Part shown: positions 5,854-6,635 of the stretch, piece by piece
Layout of the letters: each line of letters starts with the position of its first letter
Position numbering within the stretch: position 1 is the first letter of the stretch
Source of the DNA: Lachnoclostridium sp. UBA933
GTDB taxonomy: Bacteria; Bacillota; Clostridia; Lachnospirales; Lachnospiraceae
DNA: 6,635 nucleotides
Assembly: GCA_002293545.1 (NCBI GenBank)
Contig: DBDL01000026.1
Location: 1 to 6,635, forward strand
Reading direction: 5' to 3'
Program-made: the position numbers and the translations under genes
Notes under the pieces: generated by a model
Told to the model about the DNA's origin: nothing
The model's input: only the letters and a program-made list of their open reading frames with translations
Database searches by the model: none

Positions 5854-6635
5854 AATTTGTTATTGTAACGGGAATGTCGGGAGCGGGAAAAAGCTCGGTT
5901 CTGAATATGCTGGAGGATTACGGGTATTTTTGCGTTGATAACATGCCGATCCGTTTGGTTCCGACATTTATGCAATTGGTTTCCGAATCAAAAGAGGAGA
6001 ACCAGCGGGCAGCCTTGGGGCTGGACATACGGAGCGGTGAGCTGAAAGAATTGGAACCATTGTTAGAGGAATTTGAATTTAAAATACTGTTTTTGGAAGC
6101 TTCGACGCCGGTATTGATCAAACGGTATAAGGAAACAAGGCGTACACATCCGCTTGTTAAGGACTCCCGTGTTGACATGGGAATTGACGAGGAACGGGGA
6201 AGGTTAGTCTATTTAAAGCGTCATGCGGATTATATTATTGACACGTCCCAATTATTGATTCGTGAATTGAAACAACAAATCGACCGGATTTTTATCGGAG
6301 AAGAAGCTTATCAGAATTTTTTTATCACATTCGTTTCCTTTGGGTTCAAATACGGGATTCCGGAAGATGCCGATTTGGTGTTTGACGTACGGTTTCTTCC
6401 AAATCCGTTTTATATTGCGGAATTAAAATCATTGACCGGAGAGGATAAAAAGGTTTATGATTTTGTAATGGAAGCAGAAGCGGCACAAGAATTTTTTGAA
6501 CAACTGGAAAAAATGCTGAAATTTTTAATTCCGAATTATCGCAATGAGGGAAAAAACCAACTTGTGGTTGCCGTCGGCTGTACCGGCGGAAAACATCGTT
6601 CGGTCGCGATGTCGAATGCAATTTATACCAAAGAC
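5850..6635 (+). CDS. rapZ: RapZ/YvcJ family nucleotide-binding protein, 3' end cut by the window
   Basis: P-loop protein of the RapZ (YvcJ) family. In E. coli RapZ binds glucosamine-6-phosphate and steers GlmZ small-RNA decay to control GlmS; in Bacillus YvcJ is a nucleotide hydrolase linked to competence. Which role applies here is unknown. The frame is open from ATG 5850 to the last base, giving 262 residues; full-length members have about 290, so roughly the last 25-30 are missing. Motifs are Walker A GMSGAGKS (8-15), LEDYGYFCVDNMP (21-33), KETRRTHPL near the middle, VSFGFKYG (162-169), DVRFLPNPFY (179-188) and GCTGGKHRSV (243-252), the metabolite-binding signature of the C-terminal domain. 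ATG 5850 overlaps the murB stop as ATGA; the only purine-rich site upstream is AAAAGG at 5832-5837, rather far away, so translation is probably coupled to murB. Confidence 0.97.
   Translation, partial: MKFVIVTGMSGAGKSSVLNMLEDYGYFCVDNMPIRLVPTFMQLVSESKEENQRAALGLDIRSGELKELEPLLEEFEFKILFLEASTPVLIKRYKETRRTHPLVKDSRVDMGIDEERGRLVYLKRHADYIIDTSQLLIRELKQQIDRIFIGEEAYQNFFITFVSFGFKYGIPEDADLVFDVRFLPNPFYIAELKSLTGEDKKVYDFVMEAEAAQEFFEQLEKMLKFLIPNYRNEGKNQLVVAVGCTGGKHRSVAMSNAIYTKD

Overview
The window looks like a chromosomal segment from a low-GC Gram-positive anaerobe of the Clostridia, most probably a Lachnospiraceae-type bacterium. This rests on strong purine-rich ribosome binding sites, UUG starts, moderately AT-rich DNA, the gene order hprK - ROK glucokinase - murB - rapZ (a run I recall from clostridial genomes), and a diguanylate cyclase with a LacI-like sensor in place of a DNA-binding head. 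The taxon is an inference; no rRNA or other marker is present.

Layout. Positions 9-1925 (+) encode a cytoplasmic protein that joins a LacI/periplasmic-binding-protein-like ligand domain, a middle domain of uncertain (possibly GAF-like) fold, and a C-terminal GGDEF diguanylate cyclase. Its 3' end lies in a 35-bp-period tandem repeat that runs past the stop codon. Convergent to it, 2031-2654 (-) encodes thiamine pyrophosphokinase (ThiN). A non-coding stretch of about 380 bp (2655-3035) then separates thiN from a rightward operon. It holds a near-consensus sigma-A promoter facing thiN, a candidate extended -10 promoter facing hprK, and a long imperfect hairpin just upstream of the hprK ribosome binding site.

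The rightward operon is hprK (3036-3956), ROK glucokinase (3966-4913), murB (4969-5853) and rapZ (5850 to the window edge, cut off near its C-terminus). Spacings are 9 bp, 55 bp and a 4-bp ATGA overlap, so co-transcription is very likely. By known family functions, HprK/P sets carbon catabolite repression through HPr-Ser46; the glucokinase makes glucose-6-phosphate from non-PTS glucose; MurB makes UDP-MurNAc for peptidoglycan; RapZ/YvcJ is a P-loop protein that, in Enterobacteria, senses glucosamine-6-phosphate and controls GlmS. The operon therefore couples sugar-phosphate status to cell-wall precursor supply.

Nothing here is a clear undescribed system. The items most worth a second look are the sensor/cyclase architecture with a missing I-site, the tandem repeat across its stop codon, the hairpin leader of hprK and the divergent promoter pair. 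No RNA genes, insertion sequences, CRISPR arrays, riboswitches or convincing intrinsic terminators were seen.
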